Source: Jiangella gansuensis DSM 44835
Lineage (GTDB): Bacteria > Actinomycetota > Actinomycetes > Jiangellales > Jiangellaceae
Assembly: GCF_000515395.1 (NCBI RefSeq)
Contig: NZ_KI911782.1
Location: 659,090 to 723,089 of the forward strand
Direction: 5' to 3'
Length of the DNA stretch: 64,000 nt
Shown here: positions 47,137-55,834 of the stretch, one piece after another
Layout of the letters: every line of letters begins with the position of its first letter
Position numbering within the stretch: position 1 is the first letter of the stretch
Notes under the pieces: generated by a model
Databases searched by the model: none
What the model was told of the DNA's origin: nothing
What the model saw: only the letters and a program-made list of their open reading frames with translations
Program-made: the position numbers and the translations under genes

Positions 47137-48096
47137 GTGCGCATGGGTGTGCTCGACGTCGGCTCCAATACCGTTCACCTGCTGCTGGTCGACGCTCACC
47201 GGGGCGCTCGGCCGCTGCCGGTGTACAAGCAGAAGACCGACCTGCGGCTGGTCGAGCTGCTCGACAAGTCCGGCTCCATCGGCAAACAGGGGGCTCAGCG
47301 GCTGGTCGAGTGCTGCCAGAGCGCGGTCGAGGTCGCCGAGGACAAGGGCGCCACGTCCATGCTGGCCTTCGCGACGTCGGCGCTGCGGGAGGCCGTCAAC
47401 GGCACCGCGGTGCTCGACCAGGTGCGTGAGAAGGCCGGTGTCGACCTGCAGATCCTGTCCGGCGAGGACGAGGCGCGGCTCACCTTCCTGGCGGTCCGGC
47501 GCTGGTACGGCTGGTCCAGTGGCCGGCTGCTCAGTTTCGACATCGGTGGCGGCTCGCTGGAGCTGGCGGCGGGCATCGACGAGGATCCCGACGTGGCCGT
47601 GTCGCTGCCGCTCGGGGCGGCCCGGCTCACCCGTGACTGGTTCAGCGAGGACCCGCCGTCCAAGGACGAGGTCCGGGCGCTGCGCCGGCACGTGCGGGCC
47701 GAGATCGCCTCGATCGTGGGCAGCGTCAGCCGCTACGGCGACCCCGACCAGGCGGTCGCGTCCAGCAAGACCTTCCGGTCCCTCGCCCGGGTGGCCGGTG
47801 CCGCGCCGTCGGGTGACGGCCCGTACGTTCGCCGCACCTTGAGCAGGGACGACGTCGAGGCTCTGGTGAAGAAGCTGGGTTCTATGCCGGCGGCGGACCG
47901 GGCCAAGCTGCAGGGGGTGTCGGCCGGCCGGGCGGAGCAGTTGCTCGCCGGCGCGATCGTCGCCGACGCCGCCATGGATCTCTTCGACGTCGACTCGGTC
48001 GACGTGTGCCCGTGGGCACTGCGTGAGGGCGTCATCCTGCGCCGGCTGGACCAGATCGAGGGGGCCGGTTTCGGCGAATCGGACGAATCGGGTTAG
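47137..48096 (+). CDS. Ppx/GppA family phosphatase
   Basis: A 319-residue exopolyphosphatase/pppGpp-phosphatase of the ASKHA fold. Phosphate-1 loop [13 protein letters not shown], adenosine-side motif [10 protein letters not shown]. Being short, it matches the single-domain actinobacterial Ppx1 (Rv0496) type, which degrades short polyphosphate. It starts at GTG 47137, with TATCGT 7 nt before, a leaderless layout; ATG 47143 is possible. It complements the ppk locus 35 kb away. Confidence 0.92.
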   Translation: MRMGVLDVGSNTVHLLLVDAHRGARPLPVYKQKTDLRLVELLDKSGSIGKQGAQRLVECCQSAVEVAEDKGATSMLAFATSALREAVNGTAVLDQVREKAGVDLQILSGEDEARLTFLAVRRWYGWSSGRLLSFDIGGGSLELAAGIDEDPDVAVSLPLGAARLTRDWFSEDPPSKDEVRALRRHVRAEIASIVGSVSRYGDPDQAVASSKTFRSLARVAGAAPSGDGPYVRRTLSRDDVEALVKKLGSMPAADRAKLQGVSAGRAEQLLAGAIVADAAMDLFDVDSVDVCPWALREGVILRRLDQIEGAGFGESDESG

Positions 48097-48174
48097 AGTC
48101 GTCTGGCCGTTATCGTGCTGTGACCTGTCCTGGCCCTGACGTGGCCCTGACCTGACCCCGGAGGACCACCGCTC

Positions 48175-49014
48175 GTGCCAGCTCGACACGCCGCAGGTCG
48201 ACGCGGCGGCCGCATCTCGAGGCACAAGCGGCGTCCCGCACCGCGCCTGTTGCGCTTCGTGCTGCCCGTCGCCGGCGCCGGCGCGGCCGCCGGTGCCGCC
48301 GTGGGGGTCACGACACTTCCCGCGCTCCCCGCCGACTCCACGGCCGCGATCGCGCCGGTGTCGCCCGTCCCGTTCGAGGTGGAGGGACTACGCGAGGAGG
48401 CCGCGGGCGACGCCGCTCGCTCCGACGACCGCGGCACCCCCTCCCCGCAGGCGGGCTCCGGCCCAGCCGCCACGCCGGCGCCCACCCCGACGCCGTCGGT
48501 CCCGGCCGCGCCGGCTCCGGCTCCCACGCCGGCGCCGACCCCGGCACCGACCCCCACGCCCACCGGGTTCCCGCCCGTCGAGGGTTGCGCGGCCACCGTC
48601 CCCGGCGACGACGTCGCCAACGGCGAGCTGGGCGACGAACACCTGTGCCCCATCGGAGAGGGCCATGAACTGCAGCCGGACGCGGCAGCGGCCTTCCTGG
48701 CGCTCGACGCCCACTACCGCGCCGAGACCGGCGAGAGCCTGGTGGCCTGCCTCACCGACTCCTACCGCAGCTACGAGGCGCAGGTGGACGTCGCCAACCG
48801 CAAGCCCGGGCTGGCCGCGGCGCCCGGCACCAGCAAGCACGGCTGGGGCCTCGCCGTCGACGTCGGCTGCGGCGCGAACTCCTTCGACGGCCAGCTGTAC
48901 GGCTGGCTCGACGCCACGGCCGACGACTTCGGATGGCACAATCCCGGCTGGGCCCGGCCCGGCGGCTCCAACCCCGAGCCCTGGCACTGGGAATACTCTT
49001 CGAGCGGCGAGTAG
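48175..49014 (+). CDS. M15-family D-Ala-D-Ala carboxypeptidase (VanY-like), exported
   Basis: A 279-residue protein. It has a basic N-terminus and a membrane segment (about residues 22-50), a Pro/Ala/Thr-rich wall-spanning region (PTPAPTPAPTPTPT), then a VanY-type peptidase domain (about 135-275). Zinc ligands: SKHGWGLAVD (HxxxxxxD) and EPWHWEY. The last five residues (SSSGE) after the conserved WHWEY are immediately followed by the phage integrase gene (ATG 18 nt after the stop), so the 3' end was probably rebuilt at integration. It trims peptidoglycan stems. Confidence 0.9.
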   Translation: MPARHAAGRRGGRISRHKRRPAPRLLRFVLPVAGAGAAAGAAVGVTTLPALPADSTAAIAPVSPVPFEVEGLREEAAGDAARSDDRGTPSPQAGSGPAATPAPTPTPSVPAAPAPAPTPAPTPAPTPTPTGFPPVEGCAATVPGDDVANGELGDEHLCPIGEGHELQPDAAAAFLALDAHYRAETGESLVACLTDSYRSYEAQVDVANRKPGLAAAPGTSKHGWGLAVDVGCGANSFDGQLYGWLDATADDFGWHNPGWARPGGSNPEPWHWEYSSSGE

Positions 49015-49031
49015 CGCTACGCTCTCATGCC

Positions 49032-50456
49032 ATGACTCCAAAGGTCAAGCACCAAAGCGGAACTATTCGAGCCTACGCCAGGATCTCGAAGCGCACCGAC
49101 GAGTCCCAGTCGGTTGAACAGCAGCGATACAAGATCGAGCGCTGGCGGGACTACCACCACGAGGGCGAGGCCATCGAGTGGTACGTGGACGAAGGCGTGT
49201 CCGCCTCCAAGAAGGTGCGACGGCCCGAGCGTGAGCGCCTGACCGCAGAGCTGGGGCAGGGCGACGTGCTCGTGGCGCTCAAGGTGGACCGCTTGGCGCG
49301 GTCCGTCGGTGACCTCCTGGACATTGTGAAGCGCGCCGATGAGGTTGGCGCTTCCGTGGTGTTCGTAGATCAGCAGATCGACACGCGAGGCCCATACGGC
49401 AAGTTCACTCTGACTCTGCTGGCGGCACTGGCTGAACTCGAAGCCGGCATCATCCGGGAGCGGGTCAAGGGTGCCATCGAGACCTTCGACCGCGACGGCC
49501 GACACGGCTACGGGCGGCTGCCCTTCGGCTTCCGCAGTGTGCGCGACGACGTGAAGGGGTGGCTCGTGGTGCGGCCACACCCGGACGAAGGGCCACGGCT
49601 TCGGGATGCAGTGCTGCGGATCATTGACGGCGCGTCAGTCAACGGTGAAGCGCTCAGCCTCGGTATCCCACAGGTGAACCTGTGGAAGCTGGTGCGCAAC
49701 CCCAGGCTCTACGGACGCGGGCCGTCAGGTCGCGTCGACAAGGACGCAGCACTCATCACCATGAGCCAATGGCAGACGCTACAGCGGCGCCTGGAGCAAT
49801 CCGCACCACAGCGACGACAGGGCAGCAAGGCACCGGGCTACGGCCCGGTGTTCTTCTGCCACCACTGCGACAAGCGGCTCTACCTCAACCAGTCCATGCG
49901 TCCCCACCGTGGCGGCACGTACCTGTGCGCCGGCAACCACAAGCTCAGGGCCAGCATCCTCCGAGATGTGGCAGACCAGTTCGTCGAAGACTGGTTCCTC
50001 GGCTTCTACGGGGCAGCGCCGGTCATCAAGACCGAGCGCGACGAGCAAGAGCCAGACGACACCATCGAGCAGCTAGCCGAGATCGACGTTGAGATCGATG
50101 AGTGCTTCGCCGCCATGCGCAACAGGCCGGCTGACAGGCCGGCCCTCATGGAGCAGGTGGAGACCCTGGAGCGCAGGAAGACCGAGCTACAGCAGGGCAA
50201 GCCCAAGGGTGAGATGCGCCTCGTGCACCACGGGACCATGGCCAAGCACTGGGCGGAGTCCGACGACGACTACCGAGTGCATCTCATGCGCCAGGTGATG
50301 CGGGTCGTGGTGCACCCAGCATCAGCACCCCAGCGGCTCGTGGTCGAAGACAAGGAGTGGCCGCAGGCCACCAACGAGGAGCTGGAGCGCAAGGGCTTCG
50401 GTCTAGAGCTGTCCGTAGATGAGCAGGGCAGGACGATTGCCACTCAGACCCGCTGA
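49032..50456 (+). CDS. Large serine integrase
   Basis: A 474-residue site-specific recombinase. The resolvase domain (about 8-150) has the nucleophile Ser in AYARISKRTDESQSVEQQ and the conserved KVDRLARS and GPYGKFTLTLLAALAELE segments. The recombinase domain (about 165-260) contains YGRLPFGFR and LVRNPRLYGRG. A zinc ribbon (FFCHHCDKRL ... YLCAGN) and a coiled coil (about 355-410, EIDVEIDECFAAM) follow. ATG 49032 is used; an upstream open extension overlaps the M15 gene. Length is at the short end for serine integrases. No directionality factor was recognised. Confidence 0.95.
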   Translation: MTPKVKHQSGTIRAYARISKRTDESQSVEQQRYKIERWRDYHHEGEAIEWYVDEGVSASKKVRRPERERLTAELGQGDVLVALKVDRLARSVGDLLDIVKRADEVGASVVFVDQQIDTRGPYGKFTLTLLAALAELEAGIIRERVKGAIETFDRDGRHGYGRLPFGFRSVRDDVKGWLVVRPHPDEGPRLRDAVLRIIDGASVNGEALSLGIPQVNLWKLVRNPRLYGRGPSGRVDKDAALITMSQWQTLQRRLEQSAPQRRQGSKAPGYGPVFFCHHCDKRLYLNQSMRPHRGGTYLCAGNHKLRASILRDVADQFVEDWFLGFYGAAPVIKTERDEQEPDDTIEQLAEIDVEIDECFAAMRNRPADRPALMEQVETLERRKTELQQGKPKGEMRLVHHGTMAKHWAESDDDYRVHLMRQVMRVVVHPASAPQRLVVEDKEWPQATNEELERKGFGLELSVDEQGRTIATQTR

Positions 50457-51916
50457 AGCCAAGGCTCTTGAAGTGCTCAAGACGGACTCAATGGGGTGGG
50501 CGCTTTGCGCCATCCGCGCCTGAATCCCTACCGACTCAGTGGGTATTGCCCTGCATCCATGGTCATGAGCCAAGCATCTGTACGCACCTGACGTGCTTCT
50601 GAGGCCAAGCTGTACCGCTTCTGTCTGGAAGCGGTAGCCATGCGCCATGCACATATGGGTGCCTGGTGCCCAATAGCCAGAGCGGTACCATTTCCTGGCT
50701 GCTGTGCCCCTGGCCTGGGTGTTCGCCCCCTGGCAGGGCGCCGGCTGGTTGGCCGGCGCTGGTGGGAGCCTGCGGCTTTCGGCCTCGCGAGCAGGGGTCT
50801 TGACCCCCCGTTGCTTAATCCGGCGCCGGCCTTCTCATACTGAGCGCAGATCCAAATGCGCGTTAAATTTTGGGTTCTGGACCCCCGCATCCAGCCCCCC
50901 AACTACCCCCGAACGGGCGTCAAACAGCCCTGCAATATGGGGTCCGAACTGGGGGGTAGTTTTCGCTAGGCCACCGTTGGGTTCAGGGTGGCTTTAGGGG
51001 TTGGGTTCATTGGACTCTGGCGAGGCGCCTGTGGGCGCCTCCATGGCGCCCTGGACTACAGCGCATCGTTGCCCCACGACGCGCCTACGGCGATGCTGGT
51101 GACGCACTCATGCGCTACTGCGCTGAAGCGTTCCGGCGACGGGAAGAGATGTCAGCGACAAGGCAAAGCTACCGAGGCCCTAGGTCTAGGCCCTTGGCTG
51201 AAGCTATGGGCCGCCCTTCGGGGGCGGGCCGCTGAGGTCACCTGTTCTCATCGGGTCGCCGGCTCCGCGAAGCGGTCTCGGCGTGGCGATGGCTCCAGGA
51301 CTCCTAGTGCCTAGCCCGTACCGTTCTTCCGTCGCTGCAAGCCGACGGCCGCGCCAGCGGACGGCGGCGTACTGAGAACTTAGAGCGCCGCGTCAGCGGA
51401 GCATGGCGTCGGGGCGTCGGCGAAGCCGGTTCCCCGTGACCATGGGCGCCGTCCGGCGCGCTATGGCTCTAGAGCCAGGTCCTGGGTCATGGCCAAAGCG
51501 CGCCTACGGGCGCGGGGCGCCCTTCGGCGCTGGCATAGAGCCTTGGGGGACCATGCGGCGGCAGGGCGCGGACTCCGGCGAAAGCCGGCCTCGCGGTGCG
51601 CCGATGCATGGCTCTAGAGCCATAGAGCCTAGGTGTCCCCGGGGCTTGTCCCCGGCCCTATATATAGGGGACACGGGGACAACGGGGACACGGGGACAAG
51701 CCTCGATCGGGCCGCCAAGATCTTTACAAATCTCTGCCGCCGCTGTGGCTCCGTGGGGCCGCCCGTCGCTGCACTTCGCCACCCATGACGTTGTTTCAAC
51801 GACAAGCTCTATGGGCGCGACCTGGGCCTTTACCAGCAACGATGTCGGTTGCGGGCGCAGTTAGCACTCCTGGAGAATGGTGTCAAGAGGCAGGCAAGAG
51901 GGAGGGACTCACGCTC
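50457..51916 (+). other. Non-coding, highly structured stretch of the element (1.46 kb)
   Basis: Frames here (up to 153 codons) have no ribosome site, read through repeats and show no protein-like composition. The DNA is full of short palindromes and UUCG- or GNRA-type hairpins: CCCTTCGGGGGCGGG near 51215, GAGGCGCC/GGCGCCTC at 51022-51041, AACTACCCCC with GGGGGTAGTT near 50900-50960, and GGCTCTAGAGCC twice (51465-51476, 51610-51621). It holds an iteron-like cluster at 51632-51700. A replication origin, structured RNA or att region is likely. Confidence 0.6.
51632..51700. repeat. Iteron-like GGGGACA cluster around a TATATA palindrome
   Basis: GTGTCCCC (51633-51640) and TTGTCCCC (51646-51653) lie left of the perfect 14-bp palindrome CCCTATATATAGGG (51656-51669). 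On its right are four direct units GGGGACAC, GGGGACAA, GGGGACAC, GGGGACAA (51667-51699). The left units are inverted relative to the right ones. The only AT run of the area is at the centre. The layout fits a replication origin or an operator/promoter before the RepA-like gene. Confidence 0.65.
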
Positions 51917-52039
51917 ATGACCACCGCGATTCTGGACTACCCGCCCGAGGCGGTCCACGCCGTGAAGGAAGCCGAGGCGCTGGTGCGCTCGATGTACCGC
52001 CGCATCCTTCGGGAGGAGACCGCGCGTGCTGAACGGTGA
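51917..52039 (+). CDS. Small protein upstream of the RepA-like gene (40 aa)
   Basis: A 40-residue mostly helical, charged protein (YPPEAVHAVKEAEALVRSMY ... EETARAER). ATG 51917 is preceded by GGGAGGGA. It overlaps the RepA-like start by 14 nt, so the two are probably coupled. It has no recognisable family; it could be a regulator or partner of the ATPase. Confidence 0.55.
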   Translation: MTTAILDYPPEAVHAVKEAEALVRSMYRRILREETARAER

Positions 52040-53114
52040 GACGCTCATCGTGCCAGACCTGGCGGCGCCGATTAGGGCTTCCAGCGTGGAGCCATTCCCC
52101 ACCCTGTGGGAGGCCGCGACGATGGCCATGTCCAGCCCGGAGCCACTGGTTCCCGGCTTCGTATCCGGTGCCTTGACACAGTTCGTCGGGCCGCCGAAGG
52201 CGGCGAAGAGCATCGGCGCCTGTGAGCTGATCCGCGCCGCCCTGACGGACACGGCGTTCTTCGACGTGCCGCTTAACTGGCGCATCGAGCGGGTGCTTTT
52301 GCTGACCACGGACCCCGGCGCCGAACGCGAGTACGCAGACCGCCTGGTGTCCGGTGGGGTGCCGGTGGAGTCGCTCGACAACCTTCTGACGGCCCGTGCG
52401 CCACGAGGCGCCACGCGTCAGGAACTGGACGAGATCAAGGCGAAGCTGGAGATGGTCGGCGTCGGGCCGGGAACCCTGGTGATCCTGGACCACTACGGCG
52501 GTCTAGTCGAGGAGCAAGTGTCGGACCCGTCCAAGACGGGGCCGGCCACGACGTTCCTGATCGAGTTGACCGATCTGGGTTGTGTGGTCGTGTTCCTGCA
52601 TCACAGCTCCGAGAAGATCGGAGACCACGGCCAGACCAAGTACGGCATGGGCTCGACCTACATCAAGGCTGCTGTTCGCCAGTGGACCACCTTCAGGACC
52701 AAGAAGGAGACGTTCATCGTCAGGGGCAGCTCGCAGAGCGGCGAGCAGGCCGAGGCGGTCCGACGGTGGGTGACCCCCGGCATACCCAACACGTCTCTTG
52801 ACCACGCCGCCGTTGACGGGACTGGCGCTCAGGGCGGGTCTCGACCCCGCCTCTCCGGCGCCCTGGCCGAGGCCTGCTTCTGGGTAGTCGAGAACCACGC
52901 CGAGAAGAGCAACGCTGAGATTGGTCAACTGGTCGCCGCCGAGCATCCCGGCATCTCCAAGGGCGTCGATAAGGCCCGATCCATAAGCAAGGGCCTGTCC
53001 GAGAAGAAGTTGCTCGGGAAGTACTTGCATCGCGTTGACGGTCGCCTCACCTGGCGACCGGAGTATGCCGAGGAAGCCAAGCGCGGCGGCTACGTCCAGC
53101 CCTCCGCCGCCTGA
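52026..53114 (+). CDS. RepA-like AAA ATPase
   Basis: A 362-residue protein of the RepA/RecA-like (hexameric replicative helicase) ATPase group found in actinophages and plasmids. Walker A is atypical, GPPKAAKSIG instead of GxxxxGKS. Walker B is LVILDHYGGL; a downstream VVFLHHSSE matches motif 3. The C-terminal 90 residues look like a winged-helix domain (ALAEACFWVVENHAEKSNAE ... KGVDKARSISKGLSEKKLLG). GTG 52026 is the start. The iteron-like cluster lies 330 bp upstream, which suggests replication or copy-number control. Confidence 0.8.
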   Translation: MLNGETLIVPDLAAPIRASSVEPFPTLWEAATMAMSSPEPLVPGFVSGALTQFVGPPKAAKSIGACELIRAALTDTAFFDVPLNWRIERVLLLTTDPGAEREYADRLVSGGVPVESLDNLLTARAPRGATRQELDEIKAKLEMVGVGPGTLVILDHYGGLVEEQVSDPSKTGPATTFLIELTDLGCVVVFLHHSSEKIGDHGQTKYGMGSTYIKAAVRQWTTFRTKKETFIVRGSSQSGEQAEAVRRWVTPGIPNTSLDHAAVDGTGAQGGSRPRLSGALAEACFWVVENHAEKSNAEIGQLVAAEHPGISKGVDKARSISKGLSEKKLLGKYLHRVDGRLTWRPEYAEEAKRGGYVQPSAA

Positions 53115-53205
53115 CCATCAAGCACGGACCAACACCTGAGTGAGCAGAGCGTGTGACCCGCGCCGGTCCCACGGACACGTAACCCGAGTGAACGGATAAC
53201 AGAAA

Positions 53206-53775
53206 ATGGTCTTCCACTCCTACCTGTTCGACAGTGCGAAGTTCACCACCTGGTTCACGGCATTCGTGGACCCGTCCAACCACGTTGAGTGGGTCGAGCG
53301 GTGGGCCGCTCGTGGCCACGAGATCGAGCACTTCCCGACTTGGGCTGACCGGGTGACCAAGGGCATCCATGACGCCGCCTACGGCCAGCGTTACACGGTG
53401 CGCATGGATGCGGCACAGATCATGTGGAACTGGGTTGTCTTTAACCCGAGCGTCGTGCACGCCTGGGGTTGCCCAGACGAAGGCTGCGGTGCGGGGGACA
53501 AGCCGTACTCCTCGGGCAAGATGATCAACCCGCTTCGGCGGGTGGTGCGGGACGAGATCCGCAAAGTCAACGGTGACAAGAAAATCATGGTGGACGGGAA
53601 GCAGGTTCGCCTGGCGAACATGAACCTGGAAGTGCCGCTCAGCTACCTGGCTGTGAATGGCGAGACCATAGCGGAGACCGCCGATGCAGTCGCCTCGTAT
53701 CAGAACGACTCTCTGAAGACCATTGTCCGCAGTGACCGGCATCGAGAAGAACGGCTCAACGCCGGAAGACTGTAA
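53206..53775 (+). CDS. Phage-type protein of unknown function (189 aa)
   Basis: A soluble protein with aromatic-rich N-terminus (VFHSYLFDSAKFTTWFTAF), a cysteine pair HAWGCPDEGCGAG, and a basic middle (LRRVVRDEIRKVNGDKK). No family is recognised. The ATG follows AACAGAAA with weak ribosome-site features. It stands 91 nt after the RepA-like gene. Confidence 0.72.
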   Translation: MVFHSYLFDSAKFTTWFTAFVDPSNHVEWVERWAARGHEIEHFPTWADRVTKGIHDAAYGQRYTVRMDAAQIMWNWVVFNPSVVHAWGCPDEGCGAGDKPYSSGKMINPLRRVVRDEIRKVNGDKKIMVDGKQVRLANMNLEVPLSYLAVNGETIAETADAVASYQNDSLKTIVRSDRHREERLNAGRL

Positions 53776-53842
53776 CGCATATCACATAGAAAGTTTGGGG
53801 ATTTCCGGGCGATTCCCAGAATCCTGGACCCTATGTATAAGT

Positions 53843-53897
53843 AGAGGGATCGAAGTGCTCCGCCCCGCTCTAGGCGTTGTAGTGCTTCGGTCCCTCT
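53843..53897 (+). promoter_or_regulatory. Promoter-linked 17-bp RNA stem
   Basis: AGAGGGATCGAAGTGCT (53843-53859) pairs along its full length with AGTGCTTCGGTCCCTCT (53881-53897), using only Watson-Crick and G-U pairs. The 21-nt loop is C-rich. TATAAG (53836-53841) just upstream looks like a -10 box, so the transcript would begin at or inside the stem. It lies in a 246-bp gene-free gap before the gene at 54022. Confidence 0.55.
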
Positions 53898-54021
53898 CCC
53901 TATGCCCGGTGCAGATCAGTCACGCAAAGGCGTGGCGTCCCGGCCCTGCCCGAGTAGAAGTCCGGATTGAGCGCGTCAGGATTCCTCCGTCCATGGCGCC
54001 GGCACTGATTGGAGAAGGCCC

Positions 54022-54450
54022 ATGACGCATGACGAAACCCGAGAGCCAGCGGAAAGGCTAACGGCACTTCGACATGAAGACCGGGTGGCCCCGGATGATG
54101 TTATTGAGCAATACGCAAAGAGCGTGTTTGAGAGCATCCCGGTTGCCGAGGGCGAACCACTCACTGATTGGAACGACCCTCGCGCAGCTCGTTTCCGCCG
54201 AGCTGTGGCCGCTGAAGCCAATCGCAAGGGCAGGGCGAATCGCCGTGCTCGTGAGGCTGAGGCGCAGGTGCAAGCCCTGAGGCAAGAACTCGAATCAGCC
54301 TACGGGCTAATCGAGCAGACCGGCGCCAATTACAGGGCGCTGGAAGAGCGATACAAGGCGCTCTATGTCGAGCACGGAATGTTGCTCGCACAGCAGGACC
54401 AGGACGAAGGCGACGGCGACAGCCAGTCGCCCGCCGCCTCCCTGGACTGA
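54022..54450 (+). CDS. Coiled-coil phage-type protein (142 aa)
   Basis: A charged, helical protein with a coiled coil over residues about 70-115 (AREAEAQVQALRQELESAYG) and an acidic Asp/Glu/Ser tail. GGAGAAGG precedes ATG 54022. It may be a scaffold- or assembly-like protein or a regulator; not recognisable. Confidence 0.7.
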   Translation: MTHDETREPAERLTALRHEDRVAPDDVIEQYAKSVFESIPVAEGEPLTDWNDPRAARFRRAVAAEANRKGRANRRAREAEAQVQALRQELESAYGLIEQTGANYRALEERYKALYVEHGMLLAQQDQDEGDGDSQSPAASLD

Positions 54451-54463
54451 TCCCCATGAACCT

Positions 54464-54502
54464 CCCCAGCCCCCGTCTCTTCGGGTGGGCGCGGGGCTGG
54501 GG
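54464..54502 (+). terminator. Hairpin between element genes
   Basis: CCCCAGCCCCC-type stem: 11 bp between 54464-54474 and 54492-54502 (complement CGGGGCTGGGG with one end mismatch), 14 nt after the stop at 54450. It could terminate or attenuate before the small-gene run. Confidence 0.6.
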
Positions 54503-54545
54503 AACTCCACATCCGAAATCACCCGAGACACCCGAAGGAGTAGCA

Positions 54546-54956
54546 GTGACCGCGTTCAACGAGATCTATCAGGACGTTCCAGAGGACTTCGAGCTGAGCG
54601 AGTTGGAGCAGGCTCAGGCCGCGAGCATCCAGCAGATGGAGCGGGAGCTGGCCGAGCTGAAAGCCCAGGCTGCGAACCCGGCGACGGGTGCCGTGGAGCA
54701 GCCCGCCCAGCGGGACGACAGCGCCCGTGAGGCGGCCCTAGAGGCCCTGGGTAATGCCAGGACCCGCGAAGAGCAGCGCGCCGCCGTAGCGGCCTACAAC
54801 GCCGCCGTAGCGCCGTCCAAGGCCCCTGTGGTGCCCCGGTTCAGCAGCCCTGCTGAGGCCCGGCAGTTCGCAGAGGTCCAGGACGGCGAGACTAAAGACG
54901 AGTACTACGCCCGACTGCGTAGCGCTGGCCTGGCGACGGGCGGTTACGTCGCATGA
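54546..54956 (+). CDS. Helical phage-type protein (136 aa)
   Basis: A helical protein rich in Glu, Gln and Ala (LSELEQAQAASIQQMERELAE). GTG 54546 is chosen because GAAGGAG lies 7 nt upstream; the frame is open to 54456 but that part carries the terminator hairpin. It overlaps the next start by 4 nt (ATGA). Head-scaffold-like composition, but no family match. Confidence 0.72.
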   Translation: MTAFNEIYQDVPEDFELSELEQAQAASIQQMERELAELKAQAANPATGAVEQPAQRDDSAREAALEALGNARTREEQRAAVAAYNAAVAPSKAPVVPRFSSPAEARQFAEVQDGETKDEYYARLRSAGLATGGYVA

Positions 54957-55393
54957 GCGTTGCTGTTGTCATCAAGCGCGGCATGAACAAGTCGACGTTG
55001 GCGCTCACCTTCGCAGACGAGGACGAGGCGCGAGCGTTTGTCGCCATGAGCCGGGGAACGACCAAGCTCACGAAGAAGGGCTATGACGGTGGCCCTGTCG
55101 ACTTCGTCGAGGTCGTCACTCCTGATGAATATGGCGAGCTGACAGGACAGAGCGATTTCGTGGCCAATCTTGCCGCCCGCAAGGCGGCTAATGCGAAGGC
55201 CAATGCCGAGGCGGAGAAGCAGCGCCAGGCCGACAAGGCCGAGCGCGTGCGCAAGCGCGCCGACGATGAGCGTCAGGCGAAGCTCGATGAGCTGATCGAG
55301 AAGAAGCGGGCCACCGAGGCAGAGGAGTTTGAAGCGAAGCTCCGCAAGGAAGCCGAGGCCGAGCTGGCCAAGATTGAGAAGGCGGCGAAGTGA
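54953..55393 (+). CDS. Coiled-coil phage-type protein (146 aa)
   Basis: N-terminal 70 residues could be a small alpha/beta domain (VIKRGMNKSTLALTFADEDE); the C-terminal half is a continuous coiled coil (AEAEKQRQADKAERVRKRAD). ATG 54953 overlaps the previous stop by 4 nt. Function unknown. Confidence 0.72.
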   Translation: MSVAVVIKRGMNKSTLALTFADEDEARAFVAMSRGTTKLTKKGYDGGPVDFVEVVTPDEYGELTGQSDFVANLAARKAANAKANAEAEKQRQADKAERVRKRADDERQAKLDELIEKKRATEAEEFEAKLRKEAEAELAKIEKAAK

Positions 55394-55394
55394 G

Positions 55395-55640
55395 ATGCCT
55401 GACATCATCACGGGCAGGCCATCCCCGATGGATGACAAGTTCATCGCGGGTGCTCGGGCTGAACGCATCCAAGCTCAGGTTGATGCCGCCCGGTACACCC
55501 AGGCTGATCTCAACAGGGCTGCCGTCAAGGCGTGGAACGACGCCATCGATGCCGCTATCGAGGTCGTAGGCCGTGACGGTGGCTATGCAACTGCGGTGGC
55601 CTTCTCGAAGGCCGTCAATGTCCTGCGAGTGAACCCGTGA
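55395..55640 (+). CDS. Small phage-type protein (81 aa)
   Basis: A protein of alternating charged helices (DDKFIAGARAERIQAQVDAA). ATG 55395 lies 1 nt after the previous stop. Overlaps the next start by 4 nt. No family recognised. It belongs to the tight small-gene run 54546-56058. Confidence 0.65.
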   Translation: MPDIITGRPSPMDDKFIAGARAERIQAQVDAARYTQADLNRAAVKAWNDAIDAAIEVVGRDGGYATAVAFSKAVNVLRVNP

Positions 55641-55834
55641 ATGGCCTTGTTGCCCGTACGGGTGCCTGGCTGCTGGGAATGGCGCTAGCCAATGCGGCTG
55701 AAGACCGTGCCGCGCTCCGCCGGGACGGTTACGTCGCTGCCGTGGATGACGCTCTAGAAGTGGTCGCCACGGGTGAAAGCCGCCGAGAGATCATCGAGGA
55801 TCTTCGAGCGCTCCGGGCGGAGGTTGCGCAGTGA
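55637..55834 (+). CDS. Small phage-type protein (65 aa)
   Basis: A 65-residue helical protein (LLGMALANAAEDRAALRRDG). GTG 55637 overlaps the previous stop by 4 nt and its own stop overlaps the next start by 4 nt. No family recognised. Confidence 0.62.
   Translation: MNGLVARTGAWLLGMALANAAEDRAALRRDGYVAAVDDALEVVATGESRREIIEDLRALRAEVAQ

Noticed and set aside
50988-51314. 108-codon frame in the structured region
   Set aside because: No ribosome site, no family and reads through hairpins.
51403-51864. 153-codon frame in the structured region
   Set aside because: It reads through the iteron cluster and palindromes; composition is not protein-like.
53723-54025. 100-codon frame from the end of the 189-residue gene to the coiled-coil gene
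   Set aside because: It runs through the RNA stem region, lacks a ribosome site and has no protein-like pattern.
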